22,576 bases of DNA from positions 1 through 22,576 of the IMG/VR virus record IMGVR_UViG_3300028374_000068, one strand, 5' to 3'. Both the position numbers and the translations under genes were made by a program. The stretch is from a virus. Below are positions 1-6,664 of the stretch, piece after piece (within the stretch, counting starts at the first letter, position 1; every line of letters begins with the position of its first letter). Under the pieces are notes generated by a model. That model saw only the letters and a program-made list of their open reading frames with translations, ran no database searches and was not told the DNA's origin.

Positions 1-7
1 AATAACA

Positions 8-39
8 AAAGGGTTGATAAACTTAATTACCAACCCTTT
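8..39 (-). terminator. Hairpin terminator after the polymerase-like gene
   Basis: A perfect 9-bp stem (AAAGGGTTG at 8-16 with CAACCCTTT at 31-39) encloses a 14-nt loop. Read on the minus strand it is followed by TTTTGTTATT, so it suits termination of the gene ending at 110. The stem is symmetric and could also act on transcripts entering from the left. Confidence 0.65.
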
Positions 40-109
40 CTAACATAAACAAAACAAAGAAAACCTAATGATTCTCCTTTTATATATCATTTATCATTCT
101 TCCCCCTAT

Positions 110-1162
110 CTATATCATTTCTTTTTTAAACTTCAACCTTGGGTATTTAGTTTTACAATACTCTAATACCTTATCACCATATTCTTCTTTAACTATTAAA
201 CTATCATGGACTGTCAATCCGAAATCAGTAGGACAATTTTCTAATAAATCATCTATCCATATTTTAGATTCTCTATGTTGTAACATCTTACAGAAATCTT
301 TATAGTCATCTTTCTTATAACTTTTAATAATCGTTGTTATAATAGGGAATAGTTTATTCATCATTCTTATATCATCACCATCCTTTCCTTCCTTTGAATA
401 CCCCTTTCCATTTATCCATTCTAAAAATAACATCTTACCCATATCTCTTGTTGTTATATTATAAATATTATCCATTAAATATTCATAAAAATCCACATCA
501 TTTTCAAATATATTATAAAATTTCTCATCATATACCCCCATCTCCTCTAACCATAACCATACGAGTCGAGGTTGAGAGGTTACCCCATCAATGGTATAGT
601 ATCCTTTACAATAATCCTTATACGAGTTTATATCAGTCGTATCATCATCAGTCTTTAATCCTAATGTTCCTGTTACATTGGTATGTAATCGTCTTGAAAA
701 GTTATCTCTACCTATCCTTGGTTTCAATCCTAACTCTATTAAACTCTTCTTTGTTAAGTTATACCACCTATTACCCTTATAAATATCATCAACGTCTATA
801 TCCACCTCTACGCTCTTCCCTTCGGTAGTATCGATAAGAAACTTATACTTCATACATTGACCTCTATCAGCGTTATATTTCTTTTTCTCTTTCTTTTTAT
901 CATCAAATATAGTCTCAAATGAAAACTCTACTGTCTTCTTATAATCAATAACTCCATATTCAATTAGAGTATCAATAGCCTTTGAATATCTACTACTAAC
1001 TTTCTTTAAGTAATTAGAGGGAACATCAAAATAACCTTTCGTTACTCCTTTCTTATAAACCAAAGCGTTATATACTTTCATTAATCTACTCTTTACTCTT
1101 TTATCTTTTAATTCAGTACATATGAAATCTACTTCTTTTGGTATTATTATTTCTTTTATCAT
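110..1162 (-). CDS. Compact Pol A/T7-RNAP-fold polymerase-like protein with N-terminal wHTH-like region
   Basis: 350 aa. Residues about 12-75 resemble a winged-helix domain. The rest carries an ordered set of motifs of the family A DNA polymerase / single-subunit RNA polymerase palm. Motif A is D192-G-x-x-S196-Q197. Motif B is R239-x3-K243-x7-N251-G252, the spacing of R-x3-K-x7-Y-G in Klenow and T7 RNAP. A Q295-x2-E298 helix sits where Klenow has its PMQGTAADI helix, and motif C is V-H319-D320-S321. The A-to-C distance is 128 residues, against about 177 in Klenow and 275 in T7 RNAP, and no exonuclease domain is visible. DG..S and HDS are closer to RNA polymerases, while the Q..E helix is closer to Pol A. 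It is likely a replication or priming polymerase; activity is inferred. It lies 18 nt after the 47-aa ORF, probably in one transcript, with an A-rich leader. Confidence 0.6.
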   Translation of the reverse strand: MIKEIIIPKEVDFICTELKDKRVKSRLMKVYNALVYKKGVTKGYFDVPSNYLKKVSSRYSKAIDTLIEYGVIDYKKTVEFSFETIFDDKKKEKKKYNADRGQCMKYKFLIDTTEGKSVEVDIDVDDIYKGNRWYNLTKKSLIELGLKPRIGRDNFSRRLHTNVTGTLGLKTDDDTTDINSYKDYCKGYYTIDGVTSQPRLVWLWLEEMGVYDEKFYNIFENDVDFYEYLMDNIYNITTRDMGKMLFLEWINGKGYSKEGKDGDDIRMMNKLFPIITTIIKSYKKDDYKDFCKMLQHRESKIWIDDLLENCPTDFGLTVHDSLIVKEEYGDKVLEYCKTKYPRLKFKKEMI

Positions 1163-1180
1163 GTTGTTGTTTTGTTTCTA

Positions 1181-1324
1181 TTATACAGTCTCTTCTTCTT
1201 CTTTGATATCTTTTATAATATCAATTAACTCACTCATAAAATTAATATCTGGGTCAGTCTTTATACTTTCTTCAAGTATAGTTTGTTTAATATCTTTGAT
1301 AATTCTTTCTTGTTTTGTTTTCAT
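1181..1324 (-). CDS. Small acidic/basic helical protein, unknown
   Basis: 47-aa ORF starting MKTKQERIIKDIKQ and ending KEEEETV. It is rich in Lys, Glu and Ile and probably helical. The start is preceded by an A-rich leader (AAACAAAAACAAAATT), the usual Bacteroidetes initiation context. It ends 18 nt before the polymerase-like gene, so the two probably form an operon. I do not recognise a family; it could be a small replication accessory protein, by position only. Confidence 0.55.
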   Translation of the reverse strand: MKTKQERIIKDIKQTILEESIKTDPDINFMSELIDIIKDIKEEEETV

Positions 1325-1490
1325 AATTTTGTTTTTGTTTTATTTAGATTAACAAATGTTTCGTTGTTTCTCTTAAAGTATATATATAATTCCCTCTTCC
1401 CCCTACCCTATTTATAGAGGTTTTTTAAAGAAAAGTTTAAAAGATATATTAATTTTTTTCTGCGAAAAGGGAGGTGGGTTTTAAAATGAA

Positions 1491-1515
1491 TTATTATTAT
1501 TATTATTATTATTAA
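1491..1515. repeat. TTA trinucleotide microsatellite
   Basis: About eight TTA units in a row, followed closely by a TA dinucleotide run to about 1534. Such tracts change length by slippage. It lies between divergent genes and could alter promoter spacing or unwinding. Confidence 0.8.
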
Positions 1516-1656
1516 TATAATATATATATATATATCATTATCTCTCGCTCGCTTCTCCAAATTATCACAATAACCACCACTAATAAATAACTAAAAATAA
1601 ACCCTAAAATACCAAAAACTATAACTAAATATTTATATATAACTATAGAAAGAAAG

Positions 1657-1679
1657 AAATAAATAAATAAATAAATAAA
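1657..1679 (+). repeat. AAAT tetranucleotide repeat in the leader of the plus-strand unit
   Basis: Five to six AAAT units end 7 nt before the ATG at 1687. The run supplies the A-rich upstream context that replaces a Shine-Dalgarno site in Bacteroidetes, and its length could vary by slippage. Confidence 0.75.
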
Positions 1680-1686
1680 GAAAATT

Positions 1687-1935
1687 ATGATAATAACAAA
1701 AGAAAAGAAAATAAAAGATTACTCTTATATAAAAAGTATAGAAGTAAAAGGAGGTGGTGATTATCTCACACCATATAATATAGTAAATTTATTTTATGAT
1801 TACCATAAGTATTCAGGAATAGGTTGGGGTAAAAAAACAATAACCCTTTCTAAAATGTTTGAAACATTAATAGACGATTTATCAATAAAAGATAAAAAAA
1901 TAATCAAAATCAACAAAAATGGTATTATAACTTAA
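1687..1935 (+). CDS. Hypothetical protein, first gene of the plus-strand unit
   Basis: 82 aa, Lys/Ile-rich, soluble by appearance, with a GGGDYLTPYNIVNLFYDYH segment in the middle. No family recognised. The A-rich leader and in-line position before the 117-aa gene (29 nt gap) and the methyltransferase support it as real. It lies on the strand opposite to the virion genes, so it is probably expressed early. Confidence 0.6.
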   Translation: MIITKEKKIKDYSYIKSIEVKGGGDYLTPYNIVNLFYDYHKYSGIGWGKKTITLSKMFETLIDDLSIKDKKIIKINKNGIIT

Positions 1936-1964
1936 TATATAATATAACAAAAAGAAACAAATAA

Positions 1965-2318
1965 ATGAAAAGAGATTATACAAAAGGGAAAGTAGAAGAT
2001 AATATGATAGACTATCTTTTAGAAAACGGGTCTAACGCTCGTCATATAGAAAGTGGGTCTAACCTACTTTATTCAACAACATATAACGTATCAATAATAA
2101 CTTCACCTTTATTTGATATACATTTAGATAATAAGGTTACTAATTGGGGATTATTTAAAACTCACACTAAAAGATTTTATATTGATATATTTGATGAAAT
2201 AGAGTTTAATCAAATTATGGGTGATATAAAAAAGATTAATATAAAAAAGGTAGTTGAACCATTTGGTTTATCAAAAGATTATACCTATATTGATATAGAA
2301 CTAAAAACAAAATATTAA
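1965..2318 (+). CDS. Hypothetical protein
   Basis: 117 aa with no recognised motif. The N-terminal third has two similar short stretches, NGSNARHIE and SGSNLLYS; the rest looks mixed alpha/beta, ending IDIELKTKY. No membrane segment or signal peptide. It sits 29 nt after the preceding gene and 10 nt before the methyltransferase, consistent with one operon and an A-rich initiation context. Function unknown. Confidence 0.6.
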   Translation: MKRDYTKGKVEDNMIDYLLENGSNARHIESGSNLLYSTTYNVSIITSPLFDIHLDNKVTNWGLFKTHTKRFYIDIFDEIEFNQIMGDIKKINIKKVVEPFGLSKDYTYIDIELKTKY

Positions 2319-2328
2319 AAATTAAAAT

Positions 2329-3114
2329 ATGATAATAGATTTAAAATTTGGAGATTGTTTGGAACTTATGAAGGTAATACCAAACGGAAGTATAGATGCA
2401 ATTATAACAGACCCACCTTATGGCACAACAGCTTGTAAATGGGATAATGTAATTGACTTTGAATTAATGTGGTATCAGCTTAATAGAATTATAAAACCTA
2501 ATGGTGCTATTGTTTTATTTGGAAGTGAACCTTTTAGTAGTGCTTTGCGAATGAGTAATATTAAAAATTACAGATATGATTGGATTTGGAATAAAAGAAA
2601 GGCAGCGAACTTTGCTCAGTCAAAATTTCAACCATTAAAAGTTCATGAAATAATTAGTGTATTTTACAATAAAAAGAGTTGTTATTACCCTATAAAAACA
2701 ATAAACCCTAAAAAAAGAAGTGAAAACCCAAAGAAAACTAAAATAAACAAAGATAGAAGATTGTCTGGGTTAAATCTATTAGATAATTCATATAGTAATA
2801 GTTATGAAAAAGATAAGTTATTACCAATATCTATATGTGATTTTTCAAGAGTTAGCGGAAGATATATACACCCAACACAAAAACCTATTGAATTAATGGA
2901 ATACCTAATCAAAACCTACACAAACGAAAATGAAACGGTTTTAGACTTTACAATGGGAAGCGGAACAACGGGAGTGGCTTGTATAAACACAAACAGAAAC
3001 TTTATTGGAATTGAGAACAACAAAGAGTATTTTAATATTTCTTTAAAGAGGGTGGAAGAAAAAAGAAAAGAAAAAGATTTTACAGTAGTAACTTCATTCG
3101 GAGATGAAATGTAG
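2329..3114 (+). CDS. Site-specific DNA methyltransferase, beta class (N6-adenine or N4-cytosine)
   Basis: 261 aa. The catalytic motif IV DPPY (28-31) in the context TDPPYGTTACKWD comes first. The SAM-binding motif I FTMGSGTTG (207-215) is near the C-terminus, preceded by HPTQKP (181-186) and followed by FIGIEN (225-230). This IV-before-I order defines the beta class (DNA_methylase N4/N6 family). It would transfer a methyl group from SAM to adenine N6 or cytosine N4; the target site cannot be read from sequence. No restriction gene is adjacent, so this is an orphan phage enzyme, probably protecting phage DNA from host restriction. The length is normal and all core motifs are intact. Confidence 0.92.
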   Translation: MIIDLKFGDCLELMKVIPNGSIDAIITDPPYGTTACKWDNVIDFELMWYQLNRIIKPNGAIVLFGSEPFSSALRMSNIKNYRYDWIWNKRKAANFAQSKFQPLKVHEIISVFYNKKSCYYPIKTINPKKRSENPKKTKINKDRRLSGLNLLDNSYSNSYEKDKLLPISICDFSRVSGRYIHPTQKPIELMEYLIKTYTNENETVLDFTMGSGTTGVACINTNRNFIGIENNKEYFNISLKRVEEKRKEKDFTVVTSFGDEM

Positions 3115-3150
3115 TATTACTAAAAACAAAATAAAATAAAATAAATAATT

Positions 3151-3441
3151 ATGAAAAAAGTAGGAATATTATTAATGGGGTTAGCTTTAACCTTCGTAAG
3201 TTGTGAGAAAGAAGTAGAAAACCCAGACGGGTCTAATAGCGAAAGTACAGAAGATTGTACGTGTGGTGTGATAGTGCAAGAAGATGGTTGGTCAACTACT
3301 AGTGACGGATATCTCGACTTTAATAATAAATATAAAGTAAAAAATGATTGCTCGGGTAATGTATCTGGTTGGATTTATTCTGATGACCAATTTAATCCAG
3401 GTCAGGTAGGTTATGATTATTGCCACCATTCAGAATGGTAA
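3151..3441 (+). CDS. Small surface lipoprotein
   Basis: 96 aa. A lysine-started signal peptide (MKKVGILLMGLALTFVSC) ends in a lipobox with Cys18 as the lipidation site, followed at once by EKEVE. An acidic or Lys-Asp/Glu stretch just after the cysteine resembles the lipoprotein export signal of flavobacteria, suggesting display on the outer membrane. The mature part has four cysteines (36, 38, 67, 91), enough for two disulfides, in a CTCG...NDCSGN...YC arrangement seen in small Bacteroidetes lipoproteins. It could act in superinfection exclusion or lysogenic conversion; that is inference. It is the last gene of the plus-strand unit and ends one base from the stop of the convergent minus-strand ORF. 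Confidence 0.75.
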   Translation: MKKVGILLMGLALTFVSCEKEVENPDGSNSESTEDCTCGVIVQEDGWSTTSDGYLDFNNKYKVKNDCSGNVSGWIYSDDQFNPGQVGYDYCHHSEW

Positions 3442-3442
3442 A

Positions 3443-3583
3443 TTAATCATTTATATCATCTAATGGGATTATTACCTCCTCAATGATTTTATAACGAGTA
3501 GTTTCCTTTTTAATTAAGTCCTCTAATTTTTGGAGGACTTTTTCAGTTGAACTTTTTAATTTTTTTTTACTATCTTGTCCCAT
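3443..3583 (-). CDS. Small charged protein, last gene of the virion strand
   Basis: 46-aa ORF starting MGQDSKKKLKSS and ending IPLDDIND, rich in Lys and Glu and probably helical. Its ATG overlaps the end of the preceding membrane/coiled-coil gene by 14 nt, suggesting translational coupling. A hairpin that could terminate plus-strand transcription lies inside it (3516-3540), so the region may instead be mainly a terminator. No family recognised. Confidence 0.5.
   Translation of the reverse strand: MGQDSKKKLKSSTEKVLQKLEDLIKKETTRYKIIEEVIIPLDDIND
3516..3540 (+). terminator. Terminator hairpin for the lipoprotein unit
   Basis: A perfect 8-bp stem (AAGTCCTC 3516-3523 with GAGGACTT 3533-3540) with a 9-nt loop runs into a T run (3539-3543) on the plus strand. 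It is about 75 nt after the lipoprotein stop codon and lies within the opposing 46-aa ORF. Confidence 0.6.
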
Positions 3584-3851
3584 ATCGGTCTAGTTTAATT
3601 TTTATATAATCTTTCAACCCAGATATTTCAAAGTGAACTTTTTCATTAGAAGATGAAAGACCATCAATAGCATCAGCTAGTTTATCTATAATTTTAAGAT
3701 TATCCCTTTCCATATCCCGTATATCTTTATACAACTCTCTGATTTCCTTTTCTTTATTTTTTTCTCTTTTATAGAAATATCTAATTGCAATAACCATAGC
3801 TCCGATTACTGGTACTATTTTAATTAAATCTGTTAAGAACCCTATATCCAT
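3570..3851 (-). CDS. Membrane-anchored coiled-coil protein, holin/XhlA-like candidate
   Basis: 93 aa. One N-terminal hydrophobic segment (about 8-26, LIKIVPVIGAMVIAIRYFY) is followed by a long charged helix (27-90) with heptad-like spacing. This layout occurs in small phage lysis-associated or membrane-anchoring proteins such as XhlA-type products, but the order of parts (membrane segment first) is reversed from classical XhlA. It follows the connector gene with 21 nt between and overlaps the 46-aa ORF downstream. Membrane topology is seen; the lysis role is inferred from position at the end of the structural genes. Confidence 0.5.
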   Translation of the reverse strand: MDIGFLTDLIKIVPVIGAMVIAIRYFYKREKNKEKEIRELYKDIRDMERDNLKIIDKLADAIDGLSSSNEKVHFEISGLKDYIKIKLDRYGTR

Positions 3852-3872
3852 TATCTCTATTTATTTTTATTT

Positions 3873-4376
3873 TTATATACTACTCATTCCACCTTTATTC
3901 TGATTCCTTTCACCATCAGGTTCTACTATACTTTTATTAGACTTATCTTTATATAGTGTGAAAAGGTCTTTATTTTCATATAGATATTCTCTCAACTCAT
4001 CCTCTTTAATTAAAGCATACTTAACTATATTTCGTCTAATATAATTAACTACCTCTATACTCTCTGACGCTGAAAACTCACCACTCTGTGATTGAATACC
4101 CTTATTACTTATTCTAAATGTTAAATTGGGAACTGCTTCATAAGCTGCATAGAAAGCCACCACATACTTAATAAACTCAACCAATTGAGTCTCATCAGCA
4201 TTTAAAGTACCAAGGTTAAACTTATCTAATATATCATTATAAAAAGTATATCCTAATATAGGTTGTATATAAGTTATTGCTGATATATGTAAATATGGTG
4301 ATATATCACCAGCATCAACATTTTGTGTTATATGGGTTTCATTTTTAATAAATTCTTCTGTTACGAAATATACCAT
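3873..4376 (-). CDS. Probable head-tail connector/adaptor protein
   Basis: 167 aa, mostly helical, with the segment YLHISAITYIQPILGYTFY near the N-terminus and SNKGIQSQSGEFSAS in the middle. It resembles the DUF6712-like proteins found next to the portal in Bacteroidetes phages; this is recollection, not a search. Its ATG overlaps the portal stop codon as TAATG, so it is probably translated by coupling with the portal. By position it would attach beneath the portal as an adaptor. The C-terminal 25 residues are Gly/Asn/Lys-rich and probably disordered. Confidence 0.55.
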   Translation of the reverse strand: MVYFVTEEFIKNETHITQNVDAGDISPYLHISAITYIQPILGYTFYNDILDKFNLGTLNADETQLVEFIKYVVAFYAAYEAVPNLTFRISNKGIQSQSGEFSASESIEVVNYIRRNIVKYALIKEDELREYLYENKDLFTLYKDKSNKSIVEPDGERNQNKGGMSSI

Positions 4377-5578
4377 TATATGTCTTCTTTTTTATCTCCA
4401 AAGGTTTTAATTTCAGTCTTGTTTATTTCAATTGGTGTCATATTAAATATACTTAAAATATCATTTAAAAAATCTTCCATCTTATTTCTATTATCATTCA
4501 ACCAAATCTTTTCAAATTGCATTGCTGAAAACTCTATCTCATCAGAAGCTCCTAAACTACCAGCAACTCTAACTCCCATTAAAGCTGGGTTGATATTATG
4601 TGATATAGCTATCTCTTCTTTCTGTTCCTTTGAGGTCTGTTCAAATAACTTATGATTATCACTCGTTTCTAATACTCTTATATCCGGTGAGTTTTCTAAT
4701 CCATTATGTTCTATCTTCATAGCCTTATTATAATTCTTAACACCCTTTTGGTTATTTCTCATATTAGCCATCCAATTCTCATCTTCTTCATCACCCATTA
4801 AATATGGGTAGGAAAATATAACAGATGGTTGAATACCATTCTCTAAAGCCGACTTATGTAATAAACCTAGGTCAGCACTTACTGATTGCCAGTTAGCTGA
4901 TGATAACCAATCAGGTAGTCCATACGTCCGTGATGACCCAACCTCATTCTTAATTTCAAATATCTGCCATTCATCTTTACTTCCTACTCTATATGGTTTA
5001 AAGACCCGTGGGTTAGTTCTATATAACCAATTATCCGAATAGAAGTATTGTTGTATATCAGTGAATAAACCACCCTTACTATTCCTTATTTCACTTGGGT
5101 CTACCACTTTAAATTTATCATAATCTTCACCATTAAAATGTAATAAAACAATAGACCTTCCATGTTTAATATAATCTCGTGTTAATTTTCTAAATGAATC
5201 TTTAAATTTATTAGTTCTCTCAAAAGTTTTAACCTTTATCTTTTCTAAACCATCCATTTTATCATAACCTTCCCATTCATAACCTTCACCTATTACACTC
5301 CAAGTCTTAAAATCAACACACGATGAGTGCATAGGAGAGGAAAGATATAATTGATTTAGTATATTAGGGTATAGATTATTACCCCCAAAATAGACCCAAT
5401 TAGTTCCTGCCCTTAATTCATCTCCAATAAAAGGTTGTGATAAATCCATATTTTCTGTTGATATAGTATTCAATAGAGCAACTTTCTTACCCTCCTCTTT
5501 TGGTGTTGATTCTTGTTCAACTTTCTTTTTATTCTTATTTAAATTAAATAATCCCATATCTCTATTTATAATTTTCAT
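4376..5578 (-). CDS. Phage portal protein
   Basis: 400 aa. The dodecameric ring at the capsid vertex through which DNA passes. Portal features are the basic N-terminus MGLFNLNKNKKK, the stem/clip core, and the C-terminal region with IAISHNINPALMGVRVAGSLG then EIEFSAMQFEKIWL and a DFLNDIL helix, matching the HK97/SPP1-type pattern of helix, GSLG loop and long helix. The first ATG (5578) overlaps the preceding gene by 17 nt. The eighth codon is also Met (5557), and MGLFNL is a common portal start, so the true start may be 5557, four bases after the upstream stop. The connector gene follows with a TAATG overlap. Confidence 0.88.
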   Translation of the reverse strand: MKIINRDMGLFNLNKNKKKVEQESTPKEEGKKVALLNTISTENMDLSQPFIGDELRAGTNWVYFGGNNLYPNILNQLYLSSPMHSSCVDFKTWSVIGEGYEWEGYDKMDGLEKIKVKTFERTNKFKDSFRKLTRDYIKHGRSIVLLHFNGEDYDKFKVVDPSEIRNSKGGLFTDIQQYFYSDNWLYRTNPRVFKPYRVGSKDEWQIFEIKNEVGSSRTYGLPDWLSSANWQSVSADLGLLHKSALENGIQPSVIFSYPYLMGDEEDENWMANMRNNQKGVKNYNKAMKIEHNGLENSPDIRVLETSDNHKLFEQTSKEQKEEIAISHNINPALMGVRVAGSLGASDEIEFSAMQFEKIWLNDNRNKMEDFLNDILSIFNMTPIEINKTEIKTFGDKKEDI

Positions 5579-5915
5579 CTTTTACTATTAGTAGTCCATT
5601 CTCTAATATAATCCCATTGGTATCTAATGGGTCTAATGTTTGAGTAACACTTTCATAAATCCTATAATCCCATTCCCCTGTAAATAACTCTACCTCAGCA
5701 TTACTCCCTGAAGCTCCTGTTGTTTCCTCTACTTCGAATCTATCATATCTTATTTTATTCTGACTTATATTAAGTGAGTTAAAATATCTAAATTCAGTTT
5801 TAGTAAATTTAGATTGAAATTCGAATAGGTAAAAAGGGTTCTCTAATTCTACCCTTTCTGACACTGTAACAGTTAAAAAATTAACTTGTCCTTTATTTAT
5901 TATTAAATTCGCCAT
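5562..5915 (-). CDS. Small virion-associated protein of Bacteroidetes phages
   Basis: 117 aa, beta-rich, starting MANLIINKGQVNFLTVTVSE with a FYLFEFQSKFTK strand and ending with GLLIVKDENYK. The pattern (INKGQ, then a strand with YLF.F, then a WDYRIYE strand) matches a recurrent small structural protein of Bacteroidetes phages and prophages; its exact place in the particle is unknown. It is the first gene after late promoter copy 1 and lies directly before the portal gene, so it probably leads the portal-connector unit. Confidence 0.5.
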   Translation of the reverse strand: MANLIINKGQVNFLTVTVSERVELENPFYLFEFQSKFTKTEFRYFNSLNISQNKIRYDRFEVEETTGASGSNAEVELFTGEWDYRIYESVTQTLDPLDTNGIILENGLLIVKDENYK

Positions 5916-5928
5916 AGTTATATATGTT

Positions 5929-5948
5929 ATCTGATTTTTATACCAGAT
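5929..5948 (-). promoter_or_regulatory. 5'-leader hairpin before the portal unit
   Basis: ATCTG (5929-5933) pairs with CAGAT (5944-5948), with one further possible G-U pair. It lies immediately downstream of promoter copy 1 and matches the leader hairpin at 19881-19898 in sequence and position. It could protect the mRNA 5' end or bind a regulator. Confidence 0.4.
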
Positions 5949-5952
5949 TCCT

Positions 5953-5966
5953 TACAGGTTAATGTA
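5953..5966 (-). promoter_or_regulatory. Late promoter motif copy 1 (portal unit)
   Basis: Minus-strand TACATTAACCTGTA followed by AGGAATC, 37 nt before the ATG at 5915. One of six copies of a shared motif placed only upstream of structural genes. The end is GTA-AGGA where most copies have TATA-GG. Confidence 0.6.
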
Positions 5967-6001
5967 GGTTTTTATATTCTATTTTTACATAGATAGATAT
6001 A

Positions 6002-6027
6002 AAAAAAGGGAACTATTTAAGCTCCCT
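6002..6027 (-). terminator. Terminator after the tail-tube candidate
   Basis: On the minus strand AGGGAGC and GTTCCCT form a short stem (five G-C-rich pairs, then one mismatch and one further pair) followed by TTTTTTT, a standard intrinsic terminator. It ends the 6077-6598 gene just before promoter copy 1. Confidence 0.7.
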
Positions 6028-6076
6028 CTTCTTGGTATTATCTGATTTAACAGACCTATGATTTCTTAACTAACAG

Positions 6077-6598
6077 TTAAATAACAGTTAATACTGTTGC
6101 CTCGTCAGTGAAATAAGCTTGCCATCTTTCTTCTCCCATAAATGGTAGAGTGTAAAATGTACCAGCATTTCTAGTTTCATTTGTTCCAGATTCTGAATTA
6201 CCTAATCTAACTCCATCATCAAGACCGAAAATTCTATATTCGTCGTTATTATCTAATATGATGATAACCAATCTTCGTCTTCCTTCTGCAAGTAATGATA
6301 TAGCGTTTCTTTTAGCGACCTCTATTCTCCTTAATCCAAGAGATATTGACTGTTCCCATAAATGGACATCAGCAACAAAGTCACCTACTTTATTTTCTGT
6401 GTAACTTGAAGTGTTTTTTTGAAAAGTGAATTCCTTAAACGTTTCACCACCTAACATAGTTAAACCAGTAACCTCTCCAGATGATTCTGTATATGTATCA
6501 ACATCTAAAAAATCAGATATCCAAGCCTTCTTAATAGAACCAGCGTTATTATCATTACACGAAGCTGTTAAACCTATTATTGTATTACAATTTGACAT
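6077..6598 (-). CDS. Structural protein, tail-tube/major tail candidate
   Basis: 173 aa. It starts MSNCNTIIGLTASCNDNNAGSI with two cysteines, and has TFKEFTFQKNTSSYTE and RRLVIIILDNNDEYRIFGLDDG segments. This matches a family of Bacteroidetes phage proteins next to the capsid gene, beta-rich and about 170 aa, the usual size of tail-tube subunits. The FTFQKNTSSYTE strand and IFGLDDG turn are consistent with a tube fold, but a head protein is possible. It has its own terminator and is separated from the capsid gene by a strong hairpin, as expected for a protein needed in many copies. Confidence 0.55.
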   Translation of the reverse strand: MSNCNTIIGLTASCNDNNAGSIKKAWISDFLDVDTYTESSGEVTGLTMLGGETFKEFTFQKNTSSYTENKVGDFVADVHLWEQSISLGLRRIEVAKRNAISLLAEGRRRLVIIILDNNDEYRIFGLDDGVRLGNSESGTNETRNAGTFYTLPFMGEERWQAYFTDEATVLTVI

Positions 6599-6619
6599 TA
6601 TATTTTATTATTTTTATAT

Positions 6620-6652
6620 AAAAGGATTTGGGTATTAATCCCAAATCCTTTT
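6620..6652 (-). terminator. Strong hairpin after the major capsid gene
   Basis: A perfect 13-bp stem (6620-6632 with 6640-6652, AAAAGGATTTGGG and its complement) with a 7-nt loop, followed on the minus strand by further T/A-rich sequence. It lies between the capsid stop (6665) and the next ATG (6598). As there is no promoter motif after it, read-through or RNA processing probably feeds the next gene. Confidence 0.75.
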
Positions 6653-6664
6653 TAAATTATTATC

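Larger units (their letters stand above)
1325..1686. promoter_or_regulatory. Divergent intergenic region with microsatellites; candidate early promoter/origin region
   Basis: This 362-nt gap separates the minus-strand polymerase unit from the plus-strand methyltransferase unit, so it must hold divergent promoters. It contains a TTA repeat (1491-1515), a TA run (about 1517-1534), a stretch without G on the plus strand (1552-1647) and an AAAT repeat (about 1657-1679) running into the leader of the next gene. No clear Bacteroidetes -33/-7 promoter was found; GAAACATTTG upstream of 1324 is only a loose match to TAnnTTTG. No convincing gene lies here. An origin of replication is possible from the AT-rich repeats and divergent genes, but no iteron set was seen. 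Confidence 0.4.

Noticed and set aside
394-828. 144-aa plus-strand open frame
   Set aside because: It lies fully opposite the polymerase-like gene, whose motifs prove the minus-strand frame; its Tyr/Leu/His/Pro-rich product looks like a complement artefact.
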